Positions 12,271-23,281 are shown, counted from the first letter of the stretch. The stretch: 64,000 nt of DNA from Helianthus annuus (GCF_002127325.2 NC_035448.2:9569440-9633439), one strand, 5' to 3'. The notes: generated by a model not told the origin, from the sequence alone. A program made the numbers and translations.

Positions 12271-13365
12271 TCATTTTGCTTCCTCTGACCCGTTGACGGT
12301 AACATTTTCCATTTCAAGCAGTTTTTGTTGCTCCTCTTCTGCATTTTCTACTTCCTTGACAATTTCAGGTTTCGGCTTGTTGCTAGTAGACTGCTGGTAC
12401 ATGACCCCACCGAGCATACAAATTAACAAACCGATCGTTCCGATAAACGTCGAGTGTTTATCCCAAACCATCAAATTGATCACCACAGTTAACAGCTTGT
12501 TTACAATACCGAGCACGGTGAAACCAGTAGCCGATATGGCCCTACGACAAGAAAATCCAAAGAATGAAATAGCCAGACCAAACAAGCATGATAACCCGAC
12601 AGGTAAAATCACCTCAAAAGAATACCAATCCGACTCATCTGTAAATTCGTGTTTTATCTTCTTTAGCTCTCCCATTATCAACAACTCTAGTGGAAAAAGT
12701 AGTAACGCTTCAAGATTGTTGTATAACACGAGACCCCACGTGTTGAGCCCGATCGTCATTACCACATGCTTAATGTAAACAAAATCTATCGACATGCTTA
12801 TCAAGTACGCCAAAGCCCAACTATACGCCATGAATGTGAACTGGTAATCAGTAATGACATAAAGCACGCTACCGCCAAATATAGTCGCGAGTGAAAGCCA
12901 CGTCTTTAGCGACGGCCACGGTTGGTGGAGGAAAACGGTTTCTCCAATGGCAACGAAGATCGGGACAACGGACCGAAACACGATAAACGTGTCGACGTTT
13001 GCATGGAGAAGAAGCTCACTGTTTGTAAAGAGGGATAGATAAAATATAACCGCCGCTGGAAGGAACCGCCACATTGTCAGTAGGTCTAAACGGTCGTGTT
13101 CTAGAAGCTTAAAGCGGCCGAATAAGAGGACACCCGCTGCACTCGTGAAATACTGTAAAGCGGTCAAGGCTCCGGGGTAAGGGAACTTCATAACAGCCCA
13201 TTTGTTGATGATGGAGAGTAGTGACGCCGATAAGCAGTATCCAGCAGCTATACCGTATACCGAAACTTGCTGGACCAAACCACTATACCATTTCGACTCG
13301 GGTTCAATATGAGTACTGGGAGGTAATGACTCTTTTTCGGGATTTTCTACGTCGTCACCGGACAT
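12271..13365 (-). CDS. GONST3: Golgi nucleotide-sugar transporter, GONST3 type
   Basis: A 364-residue multi-span membrane protein of the drug/metabolite transporter fold. It matches Arabidopsis GONST3 (also named GGLT1, which moves GDP-L-galactose into the Golgi for pectin RG-II) along nearly its whole length. Shared stretches include ASLLSIINKWAVMKFPYPGA near residue 50, NSELLLHANVDTFIVFRS near 115-135, HVVMTIGLNTWGLVLYNNLE near 200 and GFSCRRAISATGFTVLGIVN near 270. About ten hydrophobic segments are present. The acidic tail is variable. The coding part is a single exon. A leader intron is likely at 13372-13712: the acceptor CAG lies just before the exon and the donor is AGAG|GTACAT. Function is inferred from homology. 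Confidence 0.93.
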   Translation of the reverse strand: MSGDDVENPEKESLPPSTHIEPESKWYSGLVQQVSVYGIAAGYCLSASLLSIINKWAVMKFPYPGALTALQYFTSAAGVLLFGRFKLLEHDRLDLLTMWRFLPAAVIFYLSLFTNSELLLHANVDTFIVFRSVVPIFVAIGETVFLHQPWPSLKTWLSLATIFGGSVLYVITDYQFTFMAYSWALAYLISMSIDFVYIKHVVMTIGLNTWGLVLYNNLEALLLFPLELLIMGELKKIKHEFTDESDWYSFEVILPVGLSCLFGLAISFFGFSCRRAISATGFTVLGIVNKLLTVVINLMVWDKHSTFIGTIGLLICMLGGVMYQQSTSNKPKPEIVKEVENAEEEQQKLLEMENVTVNGSEEAK

Positions 13366-13713
13366 CTGATCCTGTAATTACTATTACAGTTATTAATTAT
13401 CAATCCAAATCACTAGATTTATAAAATTCCTGTCACATCATCATAACAGATCTTCATCCTAACCCTAAGTACCAGATAAATAACTACTTAGTGACACAAA
13501 ATGACATGAAAATACAATATATTATTAACAAACCCTAGAAAAACTTTCAGCAATTGAGATAATACAACTATACAAGCAACAAATCATAGCAATAATATTC
13601 CATGATCTACTTCTACCGACTAAATTATCACTATTGAAACATGATTTAAACAACATTCTACTAATTTAACCAATAAAATCAAAACATATCTGTGAATTTA
13701 AGTGAGATGTACC

Positions 13714-14566
13714 TCTGGAGTGAGTGAGATTTGAGTGTGAAGATAGCGACTGATTCACTCACTGACCGGAGTGAGAATGTGATGACGGGCAGCTGACCGG
13801 AACGGGAAACGGGGAAAGAAACGTCAGATCGACGGCGTCGACGGGAAGAAGACGGAGATATTTTGTGTATTTTTAACGGTTTAGAAACCCTTATGCTGGG
13901 TTTGAGAAAACTCAGGTTCAATGTTTGGTTATCTGAATTTGAGTACTGCAAGTGTAAACCAGTTAACCAAACTCCGGGATATACATATGGTGATATTACG
14001 TAAATGCCCTCAACATGTCGGTTTCTAGGTGAAGGAGGGCTGTAATTACGGTAGTGCCCCTAAAATGTAAAACGTTTAGAAGACAATTGTGCAAAAGACA
14101 AAATAACAAACGTGATTTGTCTTGCTATGTTGTGAATGAAACAATGGACACTCATACCCCTCCCCTAACAAAACAAACAACCTCTTCCCCTCAATACACA
14201 GAGACATTATCTTTCTCCTCCACAACCGACATCATCTTTCTCCTCTCCTCTCCTCTCCTCTCCTATCATCTCCTCTCCTCCACAGATTGTTATGAGCTTA
14301 TACTATATATGAAATAAGATTAGACATACCAAATCGAACGGCAAGGTTGAAGGATCCTGGTGAGTGGTGAATCGGCGGTGAGTGAGAGGATTGTGGTGAA
14401 TCGGCGGCGAGTTGGAGGACGGTGGTGAATCGGCGGCGAGTTGGAGGCTGAACTGATGATGGGATTTGCCGATTTGGGAATGGGCGGTGTTTGTGAAACT
14501 GATTCGAAAAATTACGGTTGGAAAGAAATGAAAGCGTTCTATTTGTGTATATCCAGGTCCCACAAC
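13714..14566. other. Upstream region of the transporter gene
   Basis: 13714 to about 13860 is probably the leader exon. Further out are a (TCTCC)n tract at 14238-14282 and a short tandem repeat around 14360-14450 ('gaatcggcggcgagttggagg', two to three copies). The overlapping minus-strand frames at 14298-14597 are GC-rich because of this repeat and resemble no known protein. They could be an unrecognised leader exon. Confidence 0.45.
14238..14282. repeat. TCTCC microsatellite
   Basis: A run of about eight 'tctcc' units with one interruption ('tatcatc'). Confidence 0.9.
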
Positions 14567-15030
14567 GGGGGTGTTTGGGATTCCTTCTCAGAAACAACTT
14601 ATTAATTTATACTAGCGGTAAAATCTGTGTGCAAACAACGCTGGTTTTAGAAAATTTATATACTACATTTTATTAAACGGCGAATGACTATAAATTTTTT
14701 AAGGTTAAAGTAAAAATAGATTAAAGTAAAAATAGATTATAAAAAAGGGAACATCTTTTAAACAACGAATGACTATAAATTTTTAAGGTTTAAGTAAAAA
14801 TAGATTATAAAAAGGGAACATCTTATCATTTTCAAGTTAGTAGCGTCGATGTGGTCTATACATGTTATAGATAAGTCATAAGTTATAAGTTAGAATTTCT
14901 AACTTCTCAAAAACAATTTTTCACACACAAAAACAACTTAAATAAGTTAAACTAAACACTATAAAAACAACTTATTAACTTTTATAAGTCAATAAGTTAT
15001 AAGTTGCTCCAAAATAAGCTAACCCAAACA
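14567..15030. mobile_element. Miniature inverted-repeat element with 8-bp flanks
   Basis: The left end is gggggtgtttggg and the right end aacccaaaca. Both sides are flanked by CCCACAAC (14559-14566 and 15031-15038), consistent with a hAT-type 8-bp target duplication, though the exact inner border is ambiguous by a few C/G. It carries an internal direct repeat at about 14685-14825 ('cgaatgactataaattttt'). Confidence 0.7.
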
Positions 15031-15084
15031 CCCACAACATGTCCCCAAACAACGACACGAAGTGAAACAAGACAGGCGAGTAAA

Positions 15085-15292
15085 GAACGATTATGGTTAA
15101 GTTGGGTTCCTTTGAAAGTCACGAGCTTCATATCGAGAGCGAAAGAGAATCGGATTCCACAAAAGATGCATTACACAAGCGAGATATGATCTAGGTTTCA
15201 AATTTCTGTGTATTATGTGGTAGACATCTTGAATCCATGGAGCACATTTTTGCTAATTGTGGATTTGCAAGATATGTATGGTGCATGATACA
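15085..15292 (+). pseudogene. LINE reverse transcriptase C-terminal zinc-binding (zf-RVT) remnant
   Basis: Read with one frame change, this encodes a stretch like LSWVPLKVTSFISRAKENRI and then FCVLCGRHLESMEHIFANC. That is the zf-RVT motif pattern (W..PLKV..F.WR...R.P, then C..C....E...H....C) found at the C-terminus of plant non-LTR retrotransposon polyproteins. A stop and a frameshift interrupt it. No RT core remains nearby, so it is a 5'-truncated, decayed LINE. Confidence 0.7.
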
Positions 15293-15450
15293 CAATTAAT
15301 GCAATTTAACCACCCATCAATTTAACCCGTTTTGACCCATGACCCGACCCGACCCGACCCAACCCGTTTGCCAGGTCTATTAATAATCGAACCGATATTA
15401 AAACAACCTTTATGTTCTTATTAAAAATTCTTATATGTCAGAAAAGGATT

Positions 15451-15572
15451 GTTATATTAAGAAACAACCTTTAGGACGCATCACTTGTTTTATAGCAATT
15501 GATTAGAAACCAGGAAAGCACACTAAAGGTTATATTAAGAAACAACCTTTAGGACGCATCACTTGTTTTATA
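15451..15572. repeat. 44-bp direct repeat, two copies
   Basis: The stretch beginning 'gttatattaagaaacaacc' and ending 'acttgttttata' occurs at 15451-15494 and 15529-15572 and is essentially identical. Its origin is unknown. Confidence 0.85.
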
Positions 15573-15914
15573 CAAACAATATTGATATCATGTAAACACA
15601 TTGGTGGCTAAAAACCTCATACGATCGTATCGTCTACAAACATCAATCTATACATTACATGTAGCTAAAAGAGTTTGGGACCTTAAGACGGTAACAGAAA
15701 TACGAAGCATGAGATTTAAGAACTTCGTTTTCAAAATTTAGCACTACACCTTATGTCATACTAAGGTCCCATCTTAAGCATGTCCATTGAAGTATGCAAG
15801 TAAAACAAGTTTACCGACGCAGTGATGCTACATGTAAGAAAGAGAAGTATTGGAACATAACCATTCATATCATTCTACAATTGTCGCTTGCACAAACAGA
15901 ACAATACGTTGTAT

Positions 15915-18900
15915 TTATTCAGCACCAGTCTCCTCCACCGACTTCTTGTACTCTGGCTTGAGCTCATATGTTCCTTGATTGGTTCCCCGTTTATTGTACA
16001 CACAAAGCTCATTCAAAATCTCTTTCAAGAATTGCTGTAACGAAAATCAAAACAACTCATTATAATAAATAACCACAAGGTTAAGTCGAGAAAACACAAA
16101 TAATACGAGCACTTACTGCTGGTTGATCGGTTTCTATAACCAACTGCTTTAAAGCCCAGTTAGGTTGTCTCTCAAAAAGCTTAAACATGATATCCTCCAA
16201 TTCTCCACGATCCCTTCGAGTTCTTTTGACCTCTGGTCCCTTAACTGGTGCAGCTTTTTTCTTTTCCTGTATATATAAACACAATTTAGAAAAAAAAAAT
16301 AATAGGATAATTCTTCGTATCTACAACTAGGGGTGTAAACAAGCCCAAAGGCTCGAGAGCTATTATCGGCTCGGTTAAAAGCTCGAACGAGCCGAGCTTT
16401 AACGAGCCGGAGCCCGAGCTCAAGCCTGAAATAGAGCTCGTTGATTTATCAAGCCCGAGCTCGAGCCTGAAATACAAAGCTCGTTTAGGCTCCCAAACAA
16501 CATTTTATTTTTTTATATATAATATAATAATAAGGATGATAACATTGGCGAGTCAAACTCGAGCCGCGCTTTGGCTCGTTTAAGCGATATTGAAGTGAGA
16601 TCGAGCCGAGCTTTTAGCTCGTTTGAGGTTGTTCTCAAAATAGCTTGAGCTGAGCCGAGCTCGAGCTCGAGCTTTAGGTTTTACTGGCAAGCCAAGCTCG
16701 AGCTCAAATAAGTAGGCTCGAACCGAGCCGAGCTCGAGCGCGAGCTTCATAAAAACATGACGAGCCGAGCTCGAGCCCAGTCGAGCTCGGGCTCGGCCCG
16801 GCTCGTTTACACCTCTATGACTACAATTTGTTTAGGGATGTGAATACCTTAGAATTGGAAGCAATTAAACCAACCATTCCGGGCATTGGCCTCATGTGCA
16901 GCCCTCGGTCATTATCAATCACCTATAAAACCAAACAAGGAAGAGAACATGTACCGTAAAGTTATCATAAACTGCCTAAAATAATGAGAAAATGATCTAC
17001 CTGTATTTGTCTATTCTTGATCATTGATTTATTTGTTCTTTCACGGCACATTCTACGATACTCCTCCATGTTCTTATTATTGGGTTGCATATCGAATTTG
17101 TGTTCAACTTTCCCTTCGGTAGCAACCCTTCCTATTACACAGAAAGAGATATAAATACATGCACATATATTCCCGCAACATTTGATTAAAGCCTTTCGAA
17201 ACAGAAAAAGAATTGACTGATTTTGATCCTCACCTTGGCTTGATTCAGAGAAAATACCCATAGGTACAAAATCTTTGAACATATTTAGCGCATAACTTTT
17301 GGGCATATTCACAGTCTCGCTGCCAGCCATCTCCATAGAGAACTGATTCCCAGAACAACAGATAAACAGTCATTTCCAACAATCCACAAATGTAACATAT
17401 AACCTTTTTTTTTACAAAAAGCCACCGATCTTCCTAACCTCCATTGACCATAGTTATCGATAGCGAATAGCGACAACGTACCTATATGCTACGTAGCGAT
17501 AGCGATGAAATAGCGCCCGCTATTTCGTTTTCGTGTTTAGCGATAAGGTAGTTAAAAATTTAAGAAATAGAAAATAGCTATCCACATAACTTTTTTTTTA
17601 TATATAACGTTAGTTTTATATCTTTTATGTATAAATTTATAAGTTGAAGGACCAAATGTAAGCTAGTGAAAATAGGGGGGTTAAATGTTAAAATACACAA
17701 ACTAATTTTACACTTTTTATGTAAATTTTTACAAGTTTTAATTACTAAATGTAACCTAATGAAAGATAGAGGGGTTAAATGTTAAAATCCATAAACTTAT
17801 TAAACCCTAAAAAGGCTCAAACGCAACAAAAACAAAAACGGAGCAGCCGCTCTTCTCTTCTTCTTCATAGTTTCCAGCAAGTTCCCGGCCGGAGCAACAA
17901 AAACAAAAACGCAGCCGCTCTTCTCTTCTTCTTCATAGTTTCCGGCAGAAATTGCAGGTTTCCGGCCGGAAGTCGTCGTCGGAATCCGCTATTTTCACGC
18001 TATTCAGCGCTATACGCCATATAGCGACCATGTCTCGCCTCGCCACGCTATTCGCGATACCGGTCATTATGGCTGCTATCAATAACTATGCCATTGACTA
18101 CTCTAGTCTAGCATGATCATACAATAATTCGTTTACTTAAATGATCCTGGTACACCTGATTTTAGCACCAAACCATAACCTAGCAAAATCATGTATAATT
18201 TTAAATCATTCACGAATAACGCATCACATCACTCAAGTTTTAGCAAACCAAATTAGGTCTCAACTAGTCAACTGCATTTAGAGGTGCAATCCCTAAACCG
18301 GTGTGGGAACCGAAACACGAAAAATCAACCCGACCCGAAACCGTTTTGAAACTGATGGTAAGAGAAACCGGTTTGGACCTGTTTAAAACGAGTCTGAACC
18401 CAAACCGAGACAGTAAAAAACGATCAAAACTGCTTAGAACTAATCATAACTGGTCAACAAACCGACACAACCCAAACCAGTTTGTCCCCGAAACCAGTTT
18501 TGACTTTTTCATTGACCAACCCAAACCAGTTTAGGGTTTGTACCCAATTTGTGCACCTCCAACTGCATTTATCCCAACCCTAATCAAGCAATCAAAATTA
18601 GGTCTCAATTAACAGCACAGCATTCGGTCAAACATATCAAATTATGCATACAAAAGATTTCACAATTAATTACAGTATCCATAAAATTAGGGTTTCACAA
18701 GTCCAAAAAAACCCTAAATCCCCGAATATAATAATTAGGTCTTCGGGATCATAAGTAGAACAAGTTACAGAAGACATATGTAGTTATAAAGTTACCTGAA
18801 GAGAAGAGGGATCTTCGGGGCGAAGAGGATCGAGCGAAACAACAACTTTGGCAAGGTTTTGTTGAGAATCAGGGGGGATATTGTTCCATGATTTGGCTAC

Positions 18901-18990
18901 TATCACCGGGCACTTCATGAGCCATACGGACCTATCTGCTCTTGTGGTTTCCAGATTCGTGTTGTTTTGATTCTTCTGGTCGTCTTCCAT
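15915..18990 (-). CDS. RAP30: General transcription factor IIF subunit beta (RAP30)
   Basis: TFIIF beta pairs with the alpha subunit and binds RNA polymerase II during pre-initiation complex assembly in the nucleus. I read six exons: 18990-18796, 17342-17234, 17131-17001, 16922-16848, 16266-16117 and 16034-15915. They give 259 residues with consistent phases, close to the family length. The N-terminus holds the VWLMKCP motif of the dimerisation domain. The middle part holds GKVEHKFDMQP. The C-terminal winged helix holds the RTRRDRGELEDIMFKLFERQ and EILNELCVYNKRG stretches. The tail is acidic. Intron 1 (1.45 kb) carries two hAT-like insertions and intron 4 carries another repeat, none of which touches an exon. 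Confidence 0.93.
16328..16817. mobile_element. GAGCTCGAGC-rich miniature element in TFIIF beta intron 4
   Basis: The element runs from taggggtgtaaac to gtttacacctcta, inverted ends with one mismatch. The interior is a degenerate series of 'gctcgagccgagctcgagc' motifs. Ends of this form are typical of plant hAT-type miniature elements. The flanking 8 bp do not match cleanly. A diverged relative lies at about 19300-19985. Confidence 0.65.
17449..18090. mobile_element. hAT-like non-autonomous element in TFIIF beta intron 1
   Basis: Ends are catagttatcga and tcaataactatg, near-inverted. Perfect 8-bp target duplications CCATTGAC lie at 17441-17448 and 18091-18098. Sub-terminal 'gcgatagcg' motifs are mirrored. 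A 50-60-bp direct repeat (about 17815-17945, 'aacaaaaacaaaaacg') lies inside. There is no transposase. Confidence 0.85.
18279..18561. mobile_element. hAT-like miniature element in TFIIF beta intron 1
   Basis: Ends are tagaggtgca and tgcacctcca (inverted, one mismatch). Perfect 8-bp duplications ACTGCATT lie at 18271-18278 and 18562-18569. The interior is filled with 'aaccggttt'/'aaaccagttt' motifs. Confidence 0.88.
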
Positions 18991-19299
18991 TGACTTGTGG
19001 AGTCTTCTTCTTGTATGAATATGCTACTGCTGGTGGTGTTTGTGTTTGTTTCTCTCTCTAGAATCGGAGTTTACCTGTATTTTCTCTCTCTTGATCTCCT
19101 CTCCGACTCCGGCTATGTAGGTTATGGATGGGTATTTAGATTTTATTCACGGTCACGGTTATGTAAAAGATAACTCTTATACTACTGTAAATTATAAAGA
19201 GCAAAAGTTTGGGCCTGGCGATCAAGAGGTTATCATAAGCTTGACCCAATGCTTAAAGGGCCTAGTTCAAACTTCAAAGTGTCATTGTCACATGTAGAT

Positions 19300-19990
19300 G
19301 TGCAAACGAACCGAGCGGCTCGCGAGCGACTCGAGAAAATGCTCGAAATAAGCTAAGCATTATCGAGTCTGAGGGCATGTTTGGCTAAGCTTTTTAAAAA
19401 GTGCTTATTGATTTATTGGCTTTTTGAAAAGTCACTATGGAGTAACTTTTTGGAAAAGTCACTTTTCCCACTCACATACACCCTCATTGCCAAACATCAT
19501 TTTAGAGCTTATGACTTTTCAAAAAGCCAATAAGTCAATAAGTTGTTTCAAAAAGCTTAGCCAAACATGCCTTGAGTCGAGCTTGAGCCTAAAATAAAAG
19601 CTCGTTTGTTTATCGAGCCCGAGCTCGAGTCTAGCATGTGAAGCTCGTCAGGCTCGTCGAGCCTTATCGAGCTTTAGTGTAAAAGAGCCGAGCCGATCTT
19701 ATTTAAACTTGTTTACGAGCCAACCCTAAATCTAAAAATAAGCTTATTTAGTAAACGAGCTCGAGCCCGAGCTTCAATTATCGAGCTCACGAGCCTGAAA
19801 AGTCTGTTATTTATATTTCTTTATATAATATATTAGTTAATAGATAATAAACGAGCCGAGCTCAAGTCTGAGAAAATACCAACGACCCGAGCTCGAGCTT
19901 TGAAAACAAAGTTCAAATCGAGCCGAGCTTGAGCTTCCATAAGTTAATCGAGCTCGAGCCTCGTAACCCTAGGCACTAGTGAAACCGGTT
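19300..19990. repeat. Degenerate GAGCTCGAGC-motif repeat with a nested miniature element
   Basis: This is a diverged relative of the 16328-16817 element, rich in 'cgagctcgagc' and 'gagccgag'. It is interrupted at 19374-19571 by a separate element with long inverted ends. Confidence 0.55.
19374..19571. mobile_element. Small palindromic MITE
   Basis: The 22-bp ends are perfect inverted copies (ggcatgtttggctaagcttt at the left, its complement at the right). The inner part is also largely self-complementary. No clear target duplication was seen. Confidence 0.75.
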
Positions 19991-20352
19991 ACTCGTCATG
20001 CTTGGAATCAGTTTCAGTTCGCAAACCGCTTTTTTCACCTCTAGTACTAACATGCAGCAAGAGTACGGAAAAACTCATGGACCCAATTTTTTCATAACTA
20101 ACAATATAAAAAACATATAGAATGGAAAAACAAATGGTCATTAACATTTTAGACAATAGTAAACATTCCCACTTTTAACAGTTTTTAATACCAATAAGCA
20201 GAAATTCTAGAGAGATTCGACGAAAAATATTAGATTTTGTTCTATTGTGAATGCATGGAACGGACTAATGGGTCATCAAAAAAACATATGCACACAAGAT
20301 GGTTGTAGTAAAGATGCGGATGTTAGATGTGTTGTCACACATGGCTAGACCG

Positions 20353-21852
20353 CAGGCCTGTGTCTATGAGAATGTTAAAAAAAATTGGGCCCTCAGCGAG
20401 ATATAAAAAGGGCCCTACCTACTAAATCGATTGGGAAATAATATTTAATTTGGGTTTGATTGTTTGAAATTGGGTCTTTTAAAATTGAGTGAGTTGTATT
20501 ATCATTAGTTATTTAGTTTCGGTTTATATTTTGTGTCTTTTTAAAATGTTTGTAACTCCAAGTATTACAACAGATTAGCCCAGATAAATGTAATATAGAG
20601 GATTTTTTTAATATATAGAGTAAATTGCTAAAATAGTCCCTAACGTTTGTTCACATTTGCTAGATCCATCCAAAAAAAGATTTTTTCTCATATGAACCAC
20701 TGAGGTTTCAAAAAAGTTGCTAAATCCATCCAAACTTTAGGGACGATTTTAGCAATTTAATAAAACAAACTTTTTTTGGATGGATTTAGCAAATGTGAAC
20801 AAACGTCAGGGACGATTTTAGCAATTTACTCTATTTTTTTATTTTCATCTTTTTATTATATCTCTTAATTAACATAAAATCTATTTATTTTCATCTTTTT
20901 ATTAAATTTCTTATTTAACATAAAATCTACTAGTTTTTTTTCTTTGAACGACGAATTTCTACAACAGGCGATAGATTCGCACCTGCTTTTGCAGGCCCTC
21001 CACCCCAATCTGGCCAAGACTATGTTGTCTTAACCGGGCTCATGCTTGGCATCAGAGTTTGGCTTGGCGCTCCCCGACAAAATTTCCAGCCTACTGCCAT
21101 ATGCGAGTAGTTGCACCCTCCACAAGAGCCGAAAACTCTCTGGAGCCAAAATTTCCAACCTGCTTTTGAAGGCCTGGCCAAAGGTTCGAAACCCGCGGAA
21201 TACACCCGAGTTTTCTATTACAGTGCATTTACTCCAGAGAGTTTTCGGATCTTGTGGAGGGTGCAACTACTCGCATATGGCAGTAGGCTGGAAATTTTGT
21301 CGGGGAGCGCCAAGCCAAACTCTGATGCCAAGCATGAGCCCGGTTAAGACAACATAGTCTTGGCCAGATTGGGGTGGAGGGCCTGCAAAAGCAGGTGCAA
21401 ATCTATCGTCTGTTGTAGAAATTCGTCGTTCAAAAAAAAAAAAAAACTAGTAGATTTTATGTTAAATAAGAAATTTAATAAAAAGATGAAAATAAATAGA
21501 TTTTATGTTAATTAAGAGATATAATAAAAAGATGAAAATAAAAAAAATAGAGTAAATTGCTAAAATCGTCCCTCACATTTGTTCACATTTGCTAAATCCA
21601 TCCAAAAAAAGTTTGTTTTATTAAATTGCTAAAATCGTCCTTGAAGTTTGGATGGATTTAGCAACTTTTTTGAAACCTCAGTGGTTCATATGAGAAAAAA
21701 TCTTTTTTTGGATGGATCTAGCAAATGTGAACAAACGTTAGGGACTATTTTAGCAATTTACTCTAATATATATAATATAAAAAAATTGTGGGCCCCCTTA
21801 GGTTTTTGACCATAAGTCGTCGCCTATCGGCTTATGCTCAGGGCCGACCCTG
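20353..21852. mobile_element. hAT-like element hosting a long palindrome
   Basis: It starts caggcctgtg and ends ggccgaccctg. Perfect 8-bp duplications CTAGACCG lie at 20345-20352 and 21853-21860. Sub-terminal 'gggccct' motifs are typical of plant hAT elements with CAGGGCCG-type ends. Most of its 1.5 kb is the palindrome at 20610-21772. No transposase was seen. Confidence 0.75.
20610..21772. repeat. 1.16-kb near-perfect palindrome with SINE-like inner arms
   Basis: The two arms are about 530 bp each (about 20610-21144 and 21232-21772) and are reverse complements with few mismatches. They surround a loop of about 87 bp. The outer third of each arm is a fold-back of the 'agagtaaattgctaaaat' type that is itself an inverted repeat. 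The inner part carries 'gactatgttgtcttaaccgg' and a 'gacgaatttc' stretch next to an A/T run, which resembles a SINE tail. The loop contains ggttcgaaaccc, a good RNA polymerase III B-box match. The transcribed arms would form a long hairpin. Confidence 0.88.
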
Positions 21853-22021
21853 CTAGACCGGATAAGAAATTTTTAGGAAACGGTTAGGGGTAGCTAGTAT
21901 ATATAATAAGATAAGGGACGAAAGATTAAGATAGTTTGAGTATATAAATATAAGGCAAATGACGACGCCAATTAGATTAGTAGAAACTGTCACTTATTCT
22001 CATAAATGTTTCATATTTATT

Positions 22022-22242
22022 TATTTATTTTGAACGGCAAATTTGGATCACCGACGGACCACTGGAGTATCATTGTGCCAACAGCGGAACCACTCGATCA
22101 TATCCATCTCCACTAGGCATAATATCTATACACCAATTCGAGAAGAAACCCAATAAATATCAGAAAAAACCCCTTGTGAGAATCGAACCCAGAACCTATT
22201 GGCTCTTACTCCCAAGATACCACAAGAGTATAAAGGCATGGC
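22022..22242 (-). mobile_element. SINE-like retroposon
   Basis: 221 bp flanked by a 17-bp duplication (aatgtttcatatttatt at 22005-22021 and 22243-22259). On the minus strand it has a polymerase III B-box GGTTCGATTC at 22189-22180 and ends in an A-rich tail ('gttcaaaataaataaataaa'). The A-box is only a loose match about 40 bp upstream. Long duplication, B-box and A-rich tail together support a SINE. Confidence 0.8.
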
Positions 22243-22824
22243 AATGTTTCATATTTATTATTTTTTATTTTTTATATAATATAATCTATACTATATAATA
22301 AAAAAAACCACTTTAGGGACACTTGTCATTATATTAGGCCATCTTATTATATTAGGCCATCTCTTACAGATAATTATTATTTTAGTTTAATCTTTTCTAA
22401 TTAATTATAGATAATCATTCTACTAAATATTATTTAGTTTAATATATTATATTATAGATAACCCTCCTTCTAAATATTATTAGTTTAATATCTTATGGAT
22501 AAACATTAATTAGTTTAATTTCAGTGAGTTTTATACATTCATAAATCTTAAGTATAAAACGACTTATTTCACTCTTCCATATTTAGACCATGCACATTTT
22601 ACTTTGTTATTTCACTTTACTCCATATTTAAACCATATACTCTACTTTAGTTCAATTTCTTTATAGTCTATATATTCGGTTAACTTTATACTCGGTATTT
22701 CATATCCACCTCCCTTTTTGTAGTGTTGTTTGTCACATTTGTAGCGTTGATTATGGAACCATGATATGAAAACAAATTATGTTATCGATTGAAACAATAG
22801 ATGATGTGAACATCAATATCATTA

Positions 22825-23281
22825 TCTATACTATATAATTAAAGAAACCAATATTTGACACCTATTTTTACTATTATTTAGTATATAAATTAGATTTTTT
22901 ACTAATATTAGTATTTTTATTATTTATCAAATATACTGATTACTTAAAATTTATATATAAGACTTTATACAAAATTATATTTATTTAATACACCATTAAT
23001 CCAAAATTATATTTATTTAATATACTATTAATCTAAAATTACATTTATTCAACTCGTGTAATACATATAGTTTTTAAAGATTTAAATTTTTTATTATTTG
23101 GTATATAAATTACAATACACGAGGTTCTTAAAAATATAATATTTTTTTATTATTTAATATATAAAATTACTTTTATTCAACCCGTGTAATAAATGAGGTT
23201 TTTAAAGATATATTGTTTTATTATTTAGTATGTAAAATAACATTTTTTTCAACCCGTGTAATACACGGGGTAATAATCTAG
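22825..23281 (+). mobile_element. Short non-autonomous Helitron
   Basis: It begins TCTATACTATATAAT after an A. It ends with a 7-bp-stem hairpin CCCGTGTAATACACGGG, then about eight bases, then CTAG followed by T. A 5' TC, a 3' hairpin plus CTRR and insertion between A and T are Helitron features. Another Helitron-like 5' end occurs at about 22284 without a recognisable partner. There is no coding capacity. Confidence 0.7.

Noticed and set aside
12176..12778. 200-codon plus-strand frame
   Set aside because: It is antisense to the GONST3 coding exon and has no known similarity; it is a shadow frame.
14298..14597. Two overlapping minus-strand frames of 86 and 99 codons
   Set aside because: They are driven by a GC-rich short tandem repeat and run into a miniature element. 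No known protein is recognised, though a leader exon cannot be excluded.
17779..18024. 81-codon plus-strand frame with a Q/K/S-rich start
   Set aside because: It lies inside a hAT-like insertion in a TFIIF beta intron and is generated by a direct repeat.
21046..21357. Overlapping open frames of 60-103 codons on both strands
   Set aside because: They lie in the palindrome, so the same peptides appear on both strands by symmetry. No domain is recognisable.
22180..22189. GAATCGAACC as part of a tRNA gene
   Set aside because: The motif is a pol III B-box, but no cloverleaf could be built around it. Flanking duplication and A-rich tail indicate a SINE.
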